This document shows, in pieces, positions 5,684 through 6,653 of a DNA stretch of 6,653 bases. The DNA is taken from positions 1-6,653 of the forward strand of contig JAGXII010000067.1 in the NCBI GenBank assembly GCA_024635735.1. The letters are read 5' to 3'. The notes below the pieces were generated by a model. That model did no database searches and was not told the DNA's origin. It saw nothing but the letters and a program-made list of their open reading frames with translations. This DNA is from Christiangramia sp. (GTDB lineage Bacteria; Bacteroidota; Bacteroidia; Flavobacteriales; Flavobacteriaceae). Positions within the stretch are counted from its first letter, which is position 1. Each line of letters opens with the position of its first letter. The translations under genes and the position numbers were made by a program.

Positions 5684-6653
5684 TTACGCCAGCATAGTAA
5701 CCGGATTTTCCAGATATGTTTTTAATGTTTGAAGAAATGCTGCACCAGTCGCACCATCTACGGTACGGTGATCACAAGCAAGAGTAAGTTTCATGGTATT
5801 TCCTACCACGATCTCTCCGTTTTTCACTACCGGTTTCTCGACAATAGTTCCTACTGAAAGGATAGCCGAATTAGGCTGATTGATAATACTGGTAAATTCA
5901 ACAATACCGAACATTCCTAAGTTCGAAACGGTGAAAGTGCTTCCTTCCATTTCAGAAGGTTGTATTTTTTTGCTTCGTGCTTTTCCTGCAAGATCTTTTA
6001 CATTACCGCCAATTTGAGTAAGTGACATCTGATCAGCATACTTCAATACCGGTACTACCAATCCTTCTTCCACAGCTACAGCGACTCCCATATGGATGTG
6101 CTTTGCAATTTTAGTAGTATCACCGGTCCACTGGCTATTCACCTGAGGATGCTTTCTTAAAGCCATCGCAGAGGCTTTGATCACCATATCATTGAAAGAT
6201 ACCTTAACATCAGGCATTTCATTGATATGTTTACGGGAAGTCATTGCATTCTCCATATTTACCTCTATAGTAAGGTAGTAATGCGGCGCAGTAAATTTAG
6301 ATTCACCTAAACGCTTGGCAATAACCTTACGCATTTGAGAATTCTTAATCTCCTCGTAGCTTTCTTCTCCTGCCGGAGTATAGGGCTGCACAGAGGCGGT
6401 TGTTTGTTTGGCTTCAGTTTCCTGACCCGCAGGAACCTCCTGTTTTGGAGCTCCTTTAAAGTTCTCTATATCTTTCTTAACGATTCTTCCATTCTCTCCG
6501 GAACCATTAACATTGGCAAGATCGATACCTTTATCTTCAGCCATTTTCTTAGCTAAAGGTGAGGCAAAAATCCTTCCGCCATCTTTAACTGAAGATTCAC
6601 TTTTAGTACTTTGAGTTTCAGCAGGGGCCTGAGATGGTTCATCTGCTTTAGGC
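5684..6653 (-). CDS. pdhC: Pyruvate dehydrogenase complex E2, dihydrolipoamide acetyltransferase, C-terminal part
   Basis: This E2 core component moves the acetyl group from lipoamide to CoA. The reading frame is open to the right window edge, giving 322 codons; the N-terminal lipoyl domain or domains lie outside. In visible residue numbering, 1-24 is an Ala/Pro/Ser/Glu linker, about 27-66 is the peripheral subunit-binding domain (RIFASPLAKKMAEDKGIDL, then GSGENGRIVKKDIENF), then a second linker, and from about 104 the catalytic acetyltransferase domain. The active-site motif HRTVDG has H295 and D299, and NLGMFGIVEFTSIINQP is also typical. It ends ENPVTMLA, the usual end of Bacteroidota pyruvate-type E2, which favours pyruvate over 2-oxoglutarate or branched-chain complexes. 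An internal ATG at 6544 is not the start, because it falls inside the subunit-binding domain. The pdhA and pdhB genes are not visible. A terminator follows directly. Confidence 0.94.
   Translation of the reverse strand, partial: PKADEPSQAPAETQSTKSESSVKDGGRIFASPLAKKMAEDKGIDLANVNGSGENGRIVKKDIENFKGAPKQEVPAGQETEAKQTTASVQPYTPAGEESYEEIKNSQMRKVIAKRLGESKFTAPHYYLTIEVNMENAMTSRKHINEMPDVKVSFNDMVIKASAMALRKHPQVNSQWTGDTTKIAKHIHMGVAVAVEEGLVVPVLKYADQMSLTQIGGNVKDLAGKARSKKIQPSEMEGSTFTVSNLGMFGIVEFTSIINQPNSAILSVGTIVEKPVVKNGEIVVGNTMKLTLACDHRTVDGATGAAFLQTLKTYLENPVTMLA

Noticed and set aside
5684..6544. Taking the ATG at 6544 as the start of the E2 gene.
   Set aside because: The frame stays open to the window edge, and the residues before this Met (RIFASPLAKK) are the first helix of the subunit-binding domain, so the real start lies outside.
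1..6653. Search for tRNA or rRNA genes, CRISPR arrays, insertion sequences, toxin-antitoxin or defence genes.
   Set aside because: Nothing of this kind is visible. The window is almost fully occupied by ordinary coding sequence with short gaps.

Overview
The window looks like a stretch of chromosome from a marine-type member of the Flavobacteriaceae (Bacteroidota), in the general neighbourhood of Gramella/Christiangramia, Salegentibacter or Zunongwangia. I infer this from the AT-rich composition, the lack of clear Shine-Dalgarno sequences, protein wording typical of the group (PafA-type phosphatase, E2 ending in ENPVTMLA, SprT-like protein without a zinc ribbon), and a gene order that I recall from such genomes. 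No search was run.

Left end (1-360): the first 11 bases match the end of the Tn5/Nextera mosaic-end adapter, so the window probably starts at a contig end. Behind it, on the minus strand, lie the first 76 codons of a secreted PafA-type alkaline phosphatase, cut exactly at its predicted catalytic threonine. An AT-rich divergent promoter region of about 120 bp follows.

Plus strand (361-1865): a two-gene unit for an MlaE-type permease and an MlaF-type ATPase, the inner-membrane core of a lipid ABC transporter. No MCE (MlaD) gene is in view.

Minus strand (5620 down to 1819): a tightly packed five-gene run of M28 lipoprotein peptidase, short-chain dehydrogenase, SprT-like metalloprotein, mannose-1-phosphate guanylyltransferase and a 146-residue protein. 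The last resembles only the soluble tail of DUF389 membrane proteins. Junctions are -1, 0, 3 and 2 nt, so the genes are very likely cotranscribed. The run collides tail-to-tail with mlaF, overlapping it by 47 bp.

Right end (5633-6653): the 3' part of the pyruvate dehydrogenase E2 gene on the minus strand, closed by a clear intrinsic terminator just before the M28 gene.

Most of this is housekeeping: central carbon metabolism, GDP-mannose supply for surface polysaccharide, and envelope lipid transport. I see no defence system, mobile element, CRISPR array or RNA gene, and nothing I would call a new system. The points worth a second look are the adapter remnant, the orphan DUF389-like tail with a homopolymer run at its 3' end, and the very short space available for a promoter in front of the five-gene run.
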